Shown here: one piece after another, positions 22,961-32,126 of the stretch
How the letters are laid out: the number at the start of each line of letters is the position of its first letter
Position numbering within the stretch: the stretch's first letter is position 1
NCBI RefSeq assembly: GCF_004339565.1
Contig: NZ_SMFZ01000002.1
Span: 3,410,001 to 3,474,000, forward strand
Reading direction: 5' to 3'
DNA length: 64,000 nt
Origin: Pseudonocardia endophytica
GTDB taxonomy: Bacteria > Actinomycetota > Actinomycetes > Mycobacteriales > Pseudonocardiaceae
Program-made: the position numbers and the translations under genes
The notes under the pieces: model-generated
Told to the model about the DNA's origin: nothing
Database searches by the model: none
What the model saw: the letters and a program-made list of their open reading frames with translations, nothing else

Positions 22961-23887
22961 ATGGCGCTCGACCCGGCTTTCCGTACCGTCCTGGACACGC
23001 TGGAGCGGGCGGACGCCGTGCCCCTCGTCCGCGATGGCGACGCCCTCGCGACCAGGGCGCACTACCGCGAGCTGTCGATGGCACGCCGGGGCCCGGGGTT
23101 CGTGCCGGAGGAGGTCGCCGACGTCGCGGACGGCGAGTTCCCCGGCGGACCCGACCACCACATCCCGGTGCGGAGCTACCGCCCGGCAGAGGACACCGGC
23201 GCGATCGTCGTGTACCTGCACGGCGGGGGGTGGGTCGTGGGGGATCTCGACACGCACGACCCGGTCTGCCGCCGCGTCGCGAACGCGACCGGCGCCACGG
23301 TCGTGTCGGTGGACTACAGCCTCGCCCCGGAACACCCGCACCCGGCCGCGCTGGACGACGCGGAGATGGTGCTGCGCTACCTGTCGGCGAGCGCGTACGG
23401 CCGTCCGATCGGTGTGGCCGGCGACAGTGCGGGAGCCAGCCTCGCCGCGGGCCTGGCCGTGCGGGCGGCACGCGGTGGCGGGATGCGGGTCGACGCGCAG
23501 CTCCTGTTCTACCCGGCGACCGACCCGACCGGTTCACACCCGTCGGTCGCGGAGAACGGGCACGGGTACTTCCTGACGGCCGCCGACATGGCGTTCTTCT
23601 GGGAGCAGTACCTGCCGGGCGGCGCGGGTGCCACGGACCCGGACATCGCCCTGCTCGGCACGGACGTGCGGGGGGTCGCTCCCGCCGTGATCGCGACCGC
23701 GGAGTTCGACCCGCTGCGCGACGAGGGCCGGGCCTACGCCGACCAGCTGGAACGCGCCGGCGTCACCGTCCACCGGGTGGAGGGGCCGGGACTGATCCAC
23801 GGGTTCGCCGCGTTCCTCGGCGTGGTGGACGCGGCCGACACGGTGGTGGCGTCGGCCCTGGCCGCGTTCCGGGACCTGCTGGCCTGA
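22961..23887 (+). CDS. Alpha/beta hydrolase, HSL/Aes-type esterase
   Basis: A 308-residue carboxylesterase of the hormone-sensitive-lipase family. The oxyanion motif HGGGW is near residue 87, the nucleophile Ser in GDSAGAS near 155, the Asp in EFDPLRDEG near 248 and the His in LIHGFAAF near 278, so the triad is complete. No signal peptide is visible, which suggests an intracellular enzyme. ATG 22961 follows the dehydrogenase stop by 35 bases; ACTAGC upstream may be a -10. The substrate is unknown. Confidence 0.87.
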   Translation: MALDPAFRTVLDTLERADAVPLVRDGDALATRAHYRELSMARRGPGFVPEEVADVADGEFPGGPDHHIPVRSYRPAEDTGAIVVYLHGGGWVVGDLDTHDPVCRRVANATGATVVSVDYSLAPEHPHPAALDDAEMVLRYLSASAYGRPIGVAGDSAGASLAAGLAVRAARGGGMRVDAQLLFYPATDPTGSHPSVAENGHGYFLTAADMAFFWEQYLPGGAGATDPDIALLGTDVRGVAPAVIATAEFDPLRDEGRAYADQLERAGVTVHRVEGPGLIHGFAAFLGVVDAADTVVASALAAFRDLLA

Positions 23888-24020
23888 GCACGGGAACGCG
23901 GTGCGTGCCGTCACACGACCGTCACACGGAGGACACGGACCGGTAGCAGGGCTTCGCCATATTCGGGCTTTCCCGGCATGTCACCGGGGTGGAGCAGTCG
24001 AACCGAGCGGAGCGTGACGG

Positions 24021-24665
24021 ATGGGCCGACCGGAGACCGGTCGCACCGGCGCGCGGTTCGGCGCGCCCGCCCGCCGCGCGCGGCACGATCCCGATCCGGA
24101 TGCGCCGCACGGCGTTCCGGTGGAGGAACCGCAGGCCACCACCGGGTCCACCGTGGACGACGCGTCCGCAGACGACGTCGGCCTCACCGGCGCCCGCTTC
24201 GGTGGTCGGGGGCGGAAGTCGCGCAAGGAGCGGCTGGCCGAGAAACAGCAGGCCGCACAGCTCCCCGCGCCGGAGCCGGAACCCGAGCCCGAGGAGGACC
24301 GCCCGACCGCGGAGCTGCCCCGGATCGTCGAGGAACCGGCCGTCGCGATCGCGGCCCGTCCGTACGTGCTGACCGGCGGGCGCACGAAGGTCCGGGCCGA
24401 GCTGCGGATCGAGACGATGGTGTCGGCGACCGGACCGGCCGCGGGGGAGTACGGGGAGCGGCACACGGTGATCACGTTGTGCGCCAACCCCCGTTCGGTC
24501 AGCGAGGTCGCCGCCCTGACCGGCGTTCCGCTCGGCGTCGCCCGCGTCCTGATCGACGACCTGGCCATCGAGGGGCGCCTGCGGGTGCATCTCGGCGTCG
24601 ACCCGAACGGCGGGCCGGACATGGCGCTGCTCGACCGGGTGCTGTCCGGGCTGCGCCGGCTGTAG
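24021..24665 (+). CDS. DUF742 (CvnC-like) protein outside a conservon
   Basis: A 214-residue protein. The C-terminal 110 residues match DUF742 (RPYVLTGGRTKVRAELRIETMVS, then PRSVSEVAALTGVPLGVARVLIDDLA, a winged-helix-like end). The first 90 residues are charged, with a duplicated segment, TGARFGAPARRAR and TGARFGGRGRKSR, and a Pro/Glu run. DUF742 genes normally lie in cvn operons with a sensor kinase, a roadblock protein and a small GTPase; none of these is adjacent here. Its function is unknown, probably a partner in a GTPase-linked signalling complex at the membrane. Confidence 0.8.
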   Translation: MGRPETGRTGARFGAPARRARHDPDPDAPHGVPVEEPQATTGSTVDDASADDVGLTGARFGGRGRKSRKERLAEKQQAAQLPAPEPEPEPEEDRPTAELPRIVEEPAVAIAARPYVLTGGRTKVRAELRIETMVSATGPAAGEYGERHTVITLCANPRSVSEVAALTGVPLGVARVLIDDLAIEGRLRVHLGVDPNGGPDMALLDRVLSGLRRL

Positions 24666-24712
24666 GAGCGACCCGCCGCGCCGAACTCCGCGGATGCGGA
24701 GAGGATGATCGC

Positions 24713-25501
24713 ATGAGCACCGATCGTCCCGTACGGATCGGGCTGCAGCTGCAGCCCCAGCACGCCGACTACGCCGACATCCGCCGTACCGTCGCCGCCG
24801 CCGAGGAGGCGGGGGCGGACATCGTCTTCAACTGGGACCACTTCTTCCCGCTCTACGGTGAGCCGGACGGCAAGCACTTCGAGTGCTGGACGATGCTCGG
24901 CGCCTGGGCCGAGGCCACGTCCCGCGTCGAGATCGGCGCGCTGGTCACGTGCAACAGCTACCGGAACCCGGAACTGCTCGCGGACATGGCCCGCACCGTC
25001 GACCACATCTCCGACGGCCGGCTGATCCTGGGAATCGGCTCCGGCTGGTTCCAGCGCGACTACGACGAGTACGGCTACGAGTTCGGCACGGCGGGCGGAC
25101 GGCTGAACGACCTCGCGGCCGCGCTGCCGCGGATCCGGGACCGCTGGGGGAAGCTGAACCCGGCCCCGACCCGCGACATCCCGATCCTGATCGGCGGTGG
25201 CGGCGAGAAGAAGACGCTGCGCTACACGGCGGAGCACGCGTCGATCTGGCACGGCTTCGGGGACGCGGAGACCGTGGCACACAAGTGCGGCGTGCTCGAC
25301 GGGCACTGCCGCGACCTGGGCCGCGACCCGTCGGAGATCGAGCGGTCGGCCGGGGTGCGGGACGCACCGGAGAAGGACGGCCCGGCGCTGTACGAGGCCG
25401 GGGTCCGGCTGTTCACGGTCGGCCAGGACGGGCAGGACGGCTACGACCTGGCCCTGCTGCGGGACTGGATCGCCTGGCGCGACGAGCAGAACAGGCGCTA
25501 A
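24713..25501 (+). CDS. LLM-class F420-dependent oxidoreductase
   Basis: A 262-residue luciferase-like monooxygenase-fold (TIM barrel) enzyme, of the group that uses F420 in actinobacteria: IGLQLQPQHADYADIRR at the N-terminus, ADIVFNWDHFFPLYG, LVTCNSYRNPELLADMARTVDHISDGRLILGIGSGW, and IPILIGGGGEKKTL before the C-terminal helices. The substrate is unknown. The ATG is at 24713. Its TAA overlaps the TAG of the convergent GGDEF-EAL gene by three bases within the 4-base CTAA at 25498-25501, so there is no room for a terminator. Confidence 0.82.
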   Translation: MSTDRPVRIGLQLQPQHADYADIRRTVAAAEEAGADIVFNWDHFFPLYGEPDGKHFECWTMLGAWAEATSRVEIGALVTCNSYRNPELLADMARTVDHISDGRLILGIGSGWFQRDYDEYGYEFGTAGGRLNDLAAALPRIRDRWGKLNPAPTRDIPILIGGGGEKKTLRYTAEHASIWHGFGDAETVAHKCGVLDGHCRDLGRDPSEIERSAGVRDAPEKDGPALYEAGVRLFTVGQDGQDGYDLALLRDWIAWRDEQNRR

Positions 25502-27819
25502 CGCACGAACGGGTACCGCACCAGGCCCGGGATGCGTTCCGCCGGGACGGCGGGGGCGTAGTACCAGCCCTGGGCGTTGGCGCTGCCGTAGCGGCGGAGG
25601 CGGACGGCCTGCTCGCGGGTCTCCACCGCCTCCGCCGTGACCTCGAGGTCCAGCGACCGCGCGAGCTTGACCAGCGCGCGGAGGATCACGTCGTCGCGGT
25701 CGCCCGCGCCGCCGACGAAGCTGCCGGCGAGCTTGAGGTGGTGCACCGGCAGCTGGCGCAGGTAGGCGAGGTTGGAGTACCCGGTGCCGAAGTCGTCGAT
25801 CGCGATCCGCACGCCGAGGTCGGCGATCTCCCGCAGCACCGACGCCGGCTTGTCCTGGGTGTCCATCAGGTCCCGCTCGGTGAGCTCGAGCTGCAGCAGC
25901 TCCGGCGGCAGCCCGTGCTCGCCGAGCACCCGCACCACGTCGGCGACCAGGTCGTTCTCGGTGACCTGCCGGGCGGCCACGTTCACGCTGATCACCAACG
26001 GGTTCGACGGGTCGGCGTCGAGCCAGCGACGGGCCTGCCGGCAGGACTCCTCCAGGACCCGCCTCCCGAGCGGCACGACCAGCCCGGTCTCCTCGGCGAG
26101 CGGGATGAACCGGTCCGGCCCGATCAGCTCGCCGTCCGGGCGCAGCCACCGCACGAGTGCCTCGACACCGACCATCGTCTCGTCGGAGAGCCGGACGATC
26201 GGCTGGTAGAGCACGTGGAAGTGGTCCTTGCGCAGCGCCTCCGGCATCTGGGCGGACAGCTCGAAGTTCAGGACGTCGGCTTGATGGCGTTCGCGGTCGA
26301 ACACCGCGTACCGGCCGCGCCCGTCGTGCTTGGCCGAGTAGAGGGTGGTGTCGGCGGCCTTCATCAGCTCCGCGGGGCCGCCGGTGTCGTGCCGGACGAC
26401 GCCGACGCTCGCCGAGATCGCGATGTCGTGCTCGCCGATCCGGACCGAGTGCCGGACCGTCTCCAGGGCCAGTGCGGCGACCTCCTCGAGCATCTCCCGG
26501 TCCGGGCTGCGCTCCACGAGCACGACGAACTCGTCGCCGCCCATCCGCGCGACCAGGTGCCCGGCCGGTTCCAGGTTGTCCCGCAGGCGCTCGGCCAGCG
26601 CCTGCAGCAGGCGGTCGCCGGTCTCGTGGCCGAGCGTGTCGTTGACGACCTTGAACCCGTCCAGGTCCAGGTAGCAGACGCCGGGGCGGGCCCCGTCCTG
26701 CTCCGCGTCGTCGATCGCCGACTGCAGGCGCTCGAAGAACAGCGACCGGTTCGGCAGGCCGGTCAGCGGGTCGTGCCCGGCCTGGTGGCGCAGCCGGCGC
26801 TGCAGCTCCATCCGCTCCGTGACGTCCTTGGTGATGGACACCAGGTAGCGCACGCCGCCGTCCTCGTCGCGGACCGCGGAGACGACGCTCTCCAGCCAGA
26901 CCTGACTGCCGTCCGGACGCAGGACGGCGTGCTCGACCTCGATCGACTCGACCTCGCCTGCCGTCAGGCGCGCGAGGTCCGCCCAGAAGACGGGGTGCTC
27001 GTCCGGTGGGAGCCAGTGCGCCAGCGTCGTCTCGCGGATCCCCTCCACGGACGAGGCGACCAGCTCGGCCGCCGCGCGGTTCGCCTCGATCGAGGCCCCC
27101 TGCGGGTTCATCATCGCGATCGCGACCGGTGAGTGCTCGAACAGCACCCGGAACCGGGCCTCGCTGGACCAGCGGGCCTCGTCGGCCCGGCGGCGGGCGA
27201 TCAGGGCGGCCCTGGTGATCTCCTCGTGCTCGCCGAGCGCGCGGACCCGCAGTGCCTGCGCGTAGCCGCGGCCCACGGCCCCGACGACGGCGGACAGGCG
27301 CAGGACGCGCCCCGGCGAGTCGGCGGCCGGTGCACATGCCTCGCCGACGGCGGCCTGGGCACTCTCCAGCGCGGCCGGGTCGACGAGATGCGCCTCGACC
27401 AGCGCGCGACCGGCCGCGCGGGCGGCCTCGGCGTCGTGCTCCGGGGCGAGCACGGCGACCAGCACCTGTTCCGCGAAGCGGGTCAGCGGGCCGCGGGTCT
27501 CGTCGCCGGAGCGGACCAGGTAGCCCTGGCCGTCGACGATCCGGCCGAGCAGGAGTGTCGCGAGACTCTCCGCGGTGGGCACCCGGGACTTCCGCAGCGG
27601 ATCCCCGCCGGGGGCCGGTTCCGTTCCGCGGGACACCGCGGCGCTCACCGGCACGGGACGAGCGTCGGTGCCGGCCCTCGCGCCACGCCTGGCGCCGACG
27701 CCGGGCCGGGCCGCCGGCCTGGCCGTCGCACCGCTCGCTGCACCTCGCTCATGGGGGCCGTCTCGTACTCCGTGGGTCCCGAGCCCCCGGGGTTCGACGC
27801 GGAGACTATCGCCGTTCAC
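25498..27819 (-). CDS. PAS-GGDEF-EAL bifunctional cyclic-di-GMP enzyme
   Basis: Up to 773 residues. After an N-terminal region of unknown fold (about 60-215), a PAS domain (about 222-340, SEARFRVLFEHSPVAIAMMN ... LVSITKDVTERM) precedes a GGDEF domain (about 350-505) with an intact MGGDEF catalytic loop, and an EAL domain (about 520-765) with VGVEALVRW, the ELTERDLM Glu and DDFGTGYSNL. Both synthesis and hydrolysis of c-di-GMP look possible. There is no membrane segment, so it is a cytoplasmic sensor. The start is uncertain: GTG 27819 is the furthest, GTG 27648 would remove a low-complexity leader. It overlaps the convergent LLM gene stop. Confidence 0.87.
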   Translation of the reverse strand: MNGDSLRVEPRGLGTHGVRDGPHERGAASGATARPAARPGVGARRGARAGTDARPVPVSAAVSRGTEPAPGGDPLRKSRVPTAESLATLLLGRIVDGQGYLVRSGDETRGPLTRFAEQVLVAVLAPEHDAEAARAAGRALVEAHLVDPAALESAQAAVGEACAPAADSPGRVLRLSAVVGAVGRGYAQALRVRALGEHEEITRAALIARRRADEARWSSEARFRVLFEHSPVAIAMMNPQGASIEANRAAAELVASSVEGIRETTLAHWLPPDEHPVFWADLARLTAGEVESIEVEHAVLRPDGSQVWLESVVSAVRDEDGGVRYLVSITKDVTERMELQRRLRHQAGHDPLTGLPNRSLFFERLQSAIDDAEQDGARPGVCYLDLDGFKVVNDTLGHETGDRLLQALAERLRDNLEPAGHLVARMGGDEFVVLVERSPDREMLEEVAALALETVRHSVRIGEHDIAISASVGVVRHDTGGPAELMKAADTTLYSAKHDGRGRYAVFDRERHQADVLNFELSAQMPEALRKDHFHVLYQPIVRLSDETMVGVEALVRWLRPDGELIGPDRFIPLAEETGLVVPLGRRVLEESCRQARRWLDADPSNPLVISVNVAARQVTENDLVADVVRVLGEHGLPPELLQLELTERDLMDTQDKPASVLREIADLGVRIAIDDFGTGYSNLAYLRQLPVHHLKLAGSFVGGAGDRDDVILRALVKLARSLDLEVTAEAVETREQAVRLRRYGSANAQGWYYAPAVPAERIPGLVRYPFVR

Positions 27820-27890
27820 TCATCGTGACCACGGAACACCCTAACCAACGGTGTCATCCGATAGGGCGGTTCGGGCAAGACCGTTTGACC

Positions 27891-27913
27891 GACACGCGGA
27901 CACACGCCGTGTC
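27891..27913 (-). terminator. Weak hairpin at the end of the DUF3516 helicase gene
   Basis: CGTGTC (27908-27913, overlapping the helicase stop) pairs with GACACG (27891-27896) around an 11-base loop. The stem is short, so the call is tentative; the downstream GGDEF-EAL gene could equally be read through. Confidence 0.25.
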
Positions 27914-30452
27914 AGGACCGGTCGTCGAACGCGGTGATCCATATCACCGCTTCGCCGGATTCGTCGGACGCCGCGAGATCAACCTCCGCGGTGAGCGCCC
28001 AGTCCCGGTCCCCGGCCGGGTCGTCCACCACCTGACGGACGAGCCAGCGGTCCGCCTCCTCGGTGATGTCGATCATCTGCGGTCCGCGGGCGTCGGCTCC
28101 GAACCCGATCCGGTCGTGCACCTCGAAGTACGGCGCGAACGCCTCCCGCCAGCGCTCGGCCGTCCACCCGGACTCGCGATCCAGCTCGCCGAGCTCCTCC
28201 CAGCGGCTCAGCGCGGCGAGCTCGACCCGGCGGAACATCGCGTTGCGCACGAGCACCCGGAACGCGCGCGGGTTGGCCGTGACGCCGTCCGGTGCCGTCT
28301 CCGGCCCGCCGGCCCCGCCCGGTCGGACCTCGGCGCCGTCGCCGACGTCCGCGCCCGCCGCGAGCGTCGCCCACTCGTCGAGCAGGCTGGAGTCGGTCTG
28401 CCGGACCAGCTCCCCGAGCCACTCGATGAGGTCGGAGAGCTCCTCGGTGCGGGCGTGCTCCGGGACGGTCTGGCGCAGCGCCCGGTAGGTGTCGGCCAGG
28501 TAGCGCAGCACCAGCCCCTCGGAGCGGGCGAGACCGTAGTGCGAGACGTACTCGGTGAACGTCATCGCCCGCTCGCTCATGTCCCGCACGACCGACTTGG
28601 GCGAGAGCCGCGCGTCCTCCACCCATGGCGCGCCCCGGCGGTAGGTCTCCAGGGCCGCGTGCAGCAGCTCGTCGAGCGGCTTCGGGTAGGTGACGTCGTC
28701 GAGCAGCGCCATGCGTTCCTCGTACTCGATGCCGTCGGCCTTCATCCGCGCGACGGCGTCGCCGCGGGCCTTGTTCTGCTGCGCGGCGAGCACCTGGCGC
28801 GGGTCGTCGAGCGTCGACTCGATCACGGAGACCACGTCGAGCGGGTACTCCGGGCTCTCCCGGTCGAGAAGCTCGATGGCGGCCAGCGCGAACGGCGACA
28901 GCGGCTGGTTCAGCGCGAAGTCCAGCTGCAGCTCGTCGACGATCCGGACGCGAGGTCGGGGGGCACCCTCCACGGTGTACTCCTCGACCACACCCGCGGT
29001 GCGCAGCGCCCGGTAGATCGCGATCGCCCGCAGGATGTGCCTGCGTTGCCGGGACCGCGGCTCGTGGTTGTCGGTGAGCAGCTGCTTCATCGCCGCGTAG
29101 GTGTCGCCGCCGCGGGAGACCACGTTCAGCAGCATCGCGTGCGTGACCTGGAAGTGGCTGGTCAGCGGCTCCGGCCGGGCCGCCTGCAGTTTCTGGAACG
29201 AGACCTCCGACCAGCCGACGAACCCCTCCGGCGGCTGCTTGCGCGCCACCTTGCGGCGCTTCTTCGGGTCGTCGCCCGCCTTGGCCAGCGCCTTGGCGTT
29301 CTCGATGTCGTGCTCGGGGGCCTCCGCGACGACGGTGCCCACGGTGTCGTACCCGGCCCGCCCTGCCCGTCCGGCGATCTGGTGGAACTCGCGCGCCTTG
29401 AGCGGACGCACGCGGCTGCCGTCGTACTTCGAGAGCGCCGTGAACAGCACGGTGCGGATCGGCACGTTGATCCCGACGCCGAGCGTGTCCGTCCCGCAGA
29501 TCACCCGCAGCAGCCCGGCCTGGGCGAGCGTCTCCACCAGGCGCCGGTAGCGGGGGAGCATGCCGGCGTGGTGCACGCCGATGCCGTGGCGGACCAGGCG
29601 GGACAGCGTCCTCCCGAAGCCTGCCGTGAACCGGAAGCTGCCGATCGTCTCCGCGATCGCCGCCTTGTCCTCCTTGGACGCGACGTTGACGCTGGTCAGC
29701 GACTGGGCCCGTTCGATGGCGGCCTGCTGGGTGAAGTGTACGACGTAGACCGGCGCCTCGTGCGTCACGAGCAGCTCGGAGATCGTCTCGTGCAGCGGTT
29801 CGAGGACGTAGCGGAACACCAGCGGGACCGGCCGCTCCACGGACGTGATCTGGGCGGTCTCCCGCCCGGTGCGGCGCTTCAGGTCCTCTGCGAAGAAGTC
29901 GGTGTCCCCGAGGGTGGCGCTCATCAGCAGGAACTGCGCCTGACCGAGCTCGACGATCGGCACCTGCCACGCCCAGCCGCGCTGCGGGTCGGCGTAGAAG
30001 TGGAACTCGTCCATGATCACCGCGCCGACGTCGGCCGAGCGACCCTCGCGCAGCGCCAGGTTCGCCAGGATCTCAGCCGTGCAGCAGATGATCGGGGCCT
30101 TCTCGTTGACGGCCGCGTCGCCGGTCATCATCCCGACCTTGTCGGCGCCGAACACCTCGATCAGCGCGAAGAACTTCTCGCTGACCAGCGCCTTGATCGG
30201 CGCCGTGTAGAACGAGCGCTCGCCGCGGGCCAGCGCCACGGCGTGCGCCCCGATCGCGACCAGCGACTTCCCGGACCCGGTCGGCGTCGACAGGATGACG
30301 TTCGCGCCGGTCACGAGCTCCAGGAGCGCGTCCTCCTGCGCCGGGTAGAGCGAGAGCCCGCGCTCGTCGAACGCCCAGTCCGCGAACACCTCGACGAGCT
30401 TGTCGGGGTCGTCGCCGTGCGGGAGGCGGTCGGTCAGCAACGGGGAAACCAC
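27912..30452 (-). CDS. DExH-box helicase with C-terminal DUF3516-type region
   Basis: A superfamily 2 helicase of the Ski2/Mtr4/HelY type, 846 residues. Motif I is STPTGSGKSLVA near residue 60, the DExH box is MDEFHFYAD near 145, LLMSATLGDTDF is motif III, and HHAGMLPRYRR, GTDTLGVGINVPIRTV and QIAGRAGRAG mark the second RecA domain. The C-terminal 400 residues are the all-helical region labelled DUF3516 in actinobacterial homologues. An RNA- or DNA-remodelling role is likely but uncharacterised. GTG 30452 is chosen; it is divergent from the ligase-kinase fusion gene with 67 bases between. Confidence 0.83.
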   Translation of the reverse strand: MVSPLLTDRLPHGDDPDKLVEVFADWAFDERGLSLYPAQEDALLELVTGANVILSTPTGSGKSLVAIGAHAVALARGERSFYTAPIKALVSEKFFALIEVFGADKVGMMTGDAAVNEKAPIICCTAEILANLALREGRSADVGAVIMDEFHFYADPQRGWAWQVPIVELGQAQFLLMSATLGDTDFFAEDLKRRTGRETAQITSVERPVPLVFRYVLEPLHETISELLVTHEAPVYVVHFTQQAAIERAQSLTSVNVASKEDKAAIAETIGSFRFTAGFGRTLSRLVRHGIGVHHAGMLPRYRRLVETLAQAGLLRVICGTDTLGVGINVPIRTVLFTALSKYDGSRVRPLKAREFHQIAGRAGRAGYDTVGTVVAEAPEHDIENAKALAKAGDDPKKRRKVARKQPPEGFVGWSEVSFQKLQAARPEPLTSHFQVTHAMLLNVVSRGGDTYAAMKQLLTDNHEPRSRQRRHILRAIAIYRALRTAGVVEEYTVEGAPRPRVRIVDELQLDFALNQPLSPFALAAIELLDRESPEYPLDVVSVIESTLDDPRQVLAAQQNKARGDAVARMKADGIEYEERMALLDDVTYPKPLDELLHAALETYRRGAPWVEDARLSPKSVVRDMSERAMTFTEYVSHYGLARSEGLVLRYLADTYRALRQTVPEHARTEELSDLIEWLGELVRQTDSSLLDEWATLAAGADVGDGAEVRPGGAGGPETAPDGVTANPRAFRVLVRNAMFRRVELAALSRWEELGELDRESGWTAERWREAFAPYFEVHDRIGFGADARGPQMIDITEEADRWLVRQVVDDPAGDRDWALTAEVDLAASDESGEAVIWITAFDDRS

Positions 30453-30519
30453 CCGTTCATCGTCGCAGGTCGCACGACGACTACCGTGCAGCCCTGTGAG
30501 GGGGCCGGACCGGCGGGAC

Positions 30520-32073
30520 ATGCCCGACCTCGTCCCTCCGATGCTCCCGGCCGCCGGTGAGCTCGACGAGGCGACCGACGCGTCGCGCTGGGCGGTGGAG
30601 TTCGCCTGGGTGGGCCACCGCTGCGTCGCCTACGCGCGGCCGGGGCGGGTGCGTCTGCTGTCGTCCACGGCCCGCAGCGTCACCGGCTCGTTCCCGGACC
30701 TGGCTCCGCTCGGCGATCAGGCGCCGGGGGCGGGCATGGTGCTCGACGGCGTCGTGGTCGCGCTGGACGAGGCCGGACGCCCGTCGCGGCCGTCGCTGAT
30801 GCGCCGCACCGCCACCGTGCGCCCGGACCCGAAGCTGGTCGAGGAGGTCCCGGTCGGCTACGTCGCCACGGACCTGCTGTGGTGCGACGGCAGGCGGACC
30901 GCCGACCTGCCGTACCGGGACCGCCGCCGCGAGCTGGAGGAGCTCGGGCTGGGCTCGCCGATCCTGGTGCCGCCGTCGTTCTCGCTGGACGAGGCGGACC
31001 TGGTGGTCCGGACGGCGGAGCAGTACGGGCTGGAGAGCCTGCACCTCAAGCGTCTCGACGTGCCCTACCAGCCGGGACGGCGCACCCGGCACTGGCTGCG
31101 GGTGCCGCTGCGCCGGCGCCGTCAGGCACTGGTGTGCGGGTGGGTCCCGGTCTCGCGGGACGGGACGCGCTCCGGATGGCCACGCTCCGGGCCGGACCGG
31201 ATCGCCGCGGTGCTGCTCGGTCTGCCCGGTCCGGACGGACCGGAGTACGTCGGACGGGTCGGGCTCGGCGCCTCCCAGGACCGTGAGGACGTCGCCGCGA
31301 TCGTCGCGGCGCCCCGCACGGACGTCCCGCCGTTCCGCGTCGGCGGCGCCGACGCCGGGCGGAGTGCGTCGACGGGTGTCCCCGCCGAGATCGCCGAGCA
31401 GGCCAGGTGGCTCGAGCCGGGCCTGGTCGCGCTCGTCGAGCACCGCGGGCGGACGGCCGCCGGGCGTCTCGTGCTGCCGTCCTGGCTGGGGCTCGTCGCG
31501 CCGGACGACATCGAGCCGGAGCTGGAGAGCGAGTGGCCGGAGCCCGTCCCGGAACCGCCCGCCGAGCCAGAGGCACCCACCGCGGAGATCGAGGAGGCCC
31601 CTCCGGCCCCGTGGCACGGCTCGCTGTCCCGGCGCCTGGAACAGCACTTCGTCTACAACACACTGAACACGATCGCCGCGCTCGTCCGCACCGACCCGCC
31701 GCGGGCCCGCGAGCTGCTGCTCGGGTTCGCCGACCTGTCCCGGGCCGCCGACCGCGCGGGCGAGGCGAGCATCCGGCTCGACGAGGAGCTGGCCGCCGTG
31801 CGCGCCTACCTCGAGATCGAGCACGCGCGTTTCGGCAGCCGCCTGGAGACCTCGGTGCCGGACGCGGGTGACCTGGCGGGAGCACCCGTCCCGCCGCTGG
31901 CCGTGCTCGCGGCCGTCCGCGAGGCCGTGCAGCAGTGGGTCGAACCACATCCGGAAGGCGGCTCCGTCGCGGTCACGACGGGCGACGGGGAATGCCTGGT
32001 CACGGCCGCCGTGGGCGAGTCGGGCGAACCGGTCGTCGTGCTCGCCCTGCCGCTGGTCGCCGGCCCGTCCTGA
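30520..32073 (+). CDS. Inactive LigD-type DNA ligase fused to a degenerate LytS-type histidine kinase
   Basis: A 517-residue chimera. Residues 24-325 follow the ATP-dependent LigD ligase domain block by block (RVRLLSSTARSVT, VLDGVVVALDEAGRPS, LKRLDVPYQPGRRTRHWLRV, EYVGRVGLG, then WLEPGLVALVEHRG and LVLPSWLGL of the OB fold), but motif I, normally E.KWDGxR, reads EFAWVGHRC: the AMP-accepting Lys and the Asp are gone. The motif III Glu is Val and the motif V Lys are lost. After a Pro/Glu linker (328-366), 370-447 match the LytS/YehU His-kinase domain (EQHFVYNTLNTIAAL, His376). The ATPase part (456-513) is short and has lost its Asn and Gly boxes. Probably a non-catalytic nucleic-acid or nucleotide-responsive regulator; GTG 30496 is an alternative start. 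Confidence 0.78.
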   Translation: MPDLVPPMLPAAGELDEATDASRWAVEFAWVGHRCVAYARPGRVRLLSSTARSVTGSFPDLAPLGDQAPGAGMVLDGVVVALDEAGRPSRPSLMRRTATVRPDPKLVEEVPVGYVATDLLWCDGRRTADLPYRDRRRELEELGLGSPILVPPSFSLDEADLVVRTAEQYGLESLHLKRLDVPYQPGRRTRHWLRVPLRRRRQALVCGWVPVSRDGTRSGWPRSGPDRIAAVLLGLPGPDGPEYVGRVGLGASQDREDVAAIVAAPRTDVPPFRVGGADAGRSASTGVPAEIAEQARWLEPGLVALVEHRGRTAAGRLVLPSWLGLVAPDDIEPELESEWPEPVPEPPAEPEAPTAEIEEAPPAPWHGSLSRRLEQHFVYNTLNTIAALVRTDPPRARELLLGFADLSRAADRAGEASIRLDEELAAVRAYLEIEHARFGSRLETSVPDAGDLAGAPVPPLAVLAAVREAVQQWVEPHPEGGSVAVTTGDGECLVTAAVGESGEPVVVLALPLVAGPS

Positions 32074-32126
32074 TCGATCCACCCACCGGCTCGCCACTGG
32101 TGCTCGCCGCCGGATACGGTGCGCGC

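Noticed and set aside
30520..32073. Active ATP-dependent DNA ligase for end joining
   Set aside because: The catalytic Lys and other motif residues are missing, and no Ku or polymerase gene is adjacent.
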